Part shown: in pieces, positions 14,439 through 14,601 of the stretch | Numbering within the stretch: the first letter of the stretch is position 1 | Layout: every line of letters starts with the position of its first letter | Origin: Sphingomonadales bacterium | GTDB lineage: Bacteria > Pseudomonadota > Alphaproteobacteria > Sphingomonadales > Sphingomonadaceae | NCBI GenBank assembly: GCA_018067055.1 | Contig: JAGPVK010000102.1 | Coordinates: forward strand, 1-14,601 | Length of the DNA: 14,601 nucleotides | Reading direction: 5' to 3' | Notes under the pieces: generated by a model | Told to the model about the DNA's origin: nothing | The model's database searches: none | Seen by the model: the letters and a program-made list of their open reading frames with translations, nothing else | Made by a program: the position numbers and the translations under genes

Positions 14439-14469
14439 ATTAAACGTTGCACATATTGCAACTTACCAA
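14439..14469 (-). promoter_or_regulatory. Candidate promoter of the small RNA, 19-bp spacer
   Basis: Read on the minus strand, TTGGTA (14464-14469) matches four and TTTAAT (14439-14444) five of six consensus positions. The spacer of 19 bases is longer than the usual 17. The GTTGCA/TGCAAC dyad fills this spacer with one base left on each side, an arrangement known from activator-twisted promoters of the MerR type. Confidence 0.3.
14446..14462. promoter_or_regulatory. Dyad GTTGCA-N5-TGCAAC, candidate regulator binding site
   Basis: Two perfect 6-base arms (14446-14451 and 14457-14462) flank CATAT, and the site contains a T-N11-A core as in LysR-type operators. It lies about 100 bases upstream of the LysR-type gene and overlaps a possible plus-strand -35. 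Binding by that regulator is inferred from position. Confidence 0.45.
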
Positions 14470-14475
14470 TAATGT
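14447..14475 (+). promoter_or_regulatory. Weak candidate promoter of the LysR-type gene
   Basis: TTGCAC (14447-14452) and TAATGT (14470-14475) are spaced by 17 bases. Both hexamers match only partly. The -35 falls inside the dyad at 14446-14462, which would fit autorepression. The leader would be about 75 bases. Confidence 0.25.
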
Positions 14476-14559
14476 TAGTGACAGTTTTCCGCCACTTCCC
14501 CTGATTCGCATTCATTTTGCATTGCACAAAGCTGATTTAGCCACAATATTGAACAACCG

Positions 14560-14601
14560 ATGCGCCGTCTTCCTCCCCTTCGCGCCCTAGAGGCCTTCAT
14601 C
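14560..14601 (+). CDS. LysR-family transcriptional regulator, GcvA-like (5' end only)
   Basis: Only 14 codons are inside the window: M-R-R-L-P-P-L-R-A-L-E-A-F-I. This matches the very conserved N-terminus of LysR-type regulators of the GcvA/AmpR-like group, where R-R-L-P-P-L-x-A-L-x-A-F opens the DNA-binding helix-turn-helix domain. No clear Shine-Dalgarno site precedes the ATG. The effector domain and target cannot be judged. LysR genes often control a divergent neighbour; here that would be the putative small RNA or the CDC48-like gene. Confidence 0.75.
   Translation, partial: MRRLPPLRALEAFI

Noticed and set aside
14378..14443. 21-codon plus-strand frame after AGGAGAGG in the lysR upstream region
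   Set aside because: The ribosome-binding-like sequence is only 3 bases from the ATG, the sequence is part of a hairpin of the putative small RNA, and no plus-strand promoter precedes it.
14177..14527. Minus-strand frame of 116 codons upstream of the CDC48-like gene
   Set aside because: It runs through the intrinsic terminator and the candidate promoter region, overlaps the start of the ATPase gene, and its product has no recognisable feature.

Overview
The window looks like chromosomal DNA from an alphaproteobacterium of the order Sphingomonadales (Sphingopyxis / Sphingorhabdus / Parasphingorhabdus type). This is an inference from three things: the moderately high GC, a conserved ybgC-tolQRAB-pal block, and the style of the neighbouring genes (TraR/DksA-type zinc finger protein, ArsR plus AHSA1-type SRPBCC pair, a CDC48-type AAA ATPase). 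No rRNA, tRNA, IS element, CRISPR array or prophage gene was seen.

Left part (1-1520): the 3' end of an amidohydrolase of the D-aminoacylase type is followed closely by a small DksA/TraR-like protein. Next is a two-gene unit of an ArsR-family repressor and an SRPBCC/AHSA1 protein that overlap by 8 bases. Its promoter carries a clear dyad between -35 and -10 and probably makes a leaderless message.

Centre-left (1655-6105): a complete Tol-Pal cluster, ybgC-tolQ-tolR-tolA-tolB-pal, links the inner membrane proton channel (TolQR) through TolA to periplasmic TolB and the outer-membrane lipoprotein Pal. A possible second promoter lies just before pal. A strong bidirectional intrinsic terminator ends the unit, and no cpoB (ybgF) follows it.

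Centre (6120-10192): on the minus strand are a small beta-rich hypothetical protein, a large two-domain periplasmic M16 zinc peptidase, and a PmtA-like phospholipid N-methyltransferase. Divergent to the last gene is a short operon (10193-11893) of an ABM-fold protein and an MFS transporter.

Right part (11890-14601): a CDC48/p97-like double AAA+ ATPase runs on the minus strand. Its stop codon overlaps the MFS stop in a shared CTAG. Upstream of it, a 342-base non-coding region before the start of a LysR-type regulator (cut by the window edge) holds a minus-strand intrinsic terminator with a UUCG loop that belongs to no visible gene. This suggests an undescribed small RNA. A GTTGCA/TGCAAC dyad sits exactly in a 19-bp promoter spacer of that putative RNA and overlaps a possible -35 for the LysR gene. 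This intergenic region is the most interesting part of the window. Most of the rest is ordinary core-genome content.

Several genes have non-ATG starts placed by their ribosome binding sites (tolQ TTG, SRPBCC GTG, methyltransferase TTG, CDC48 GTG).
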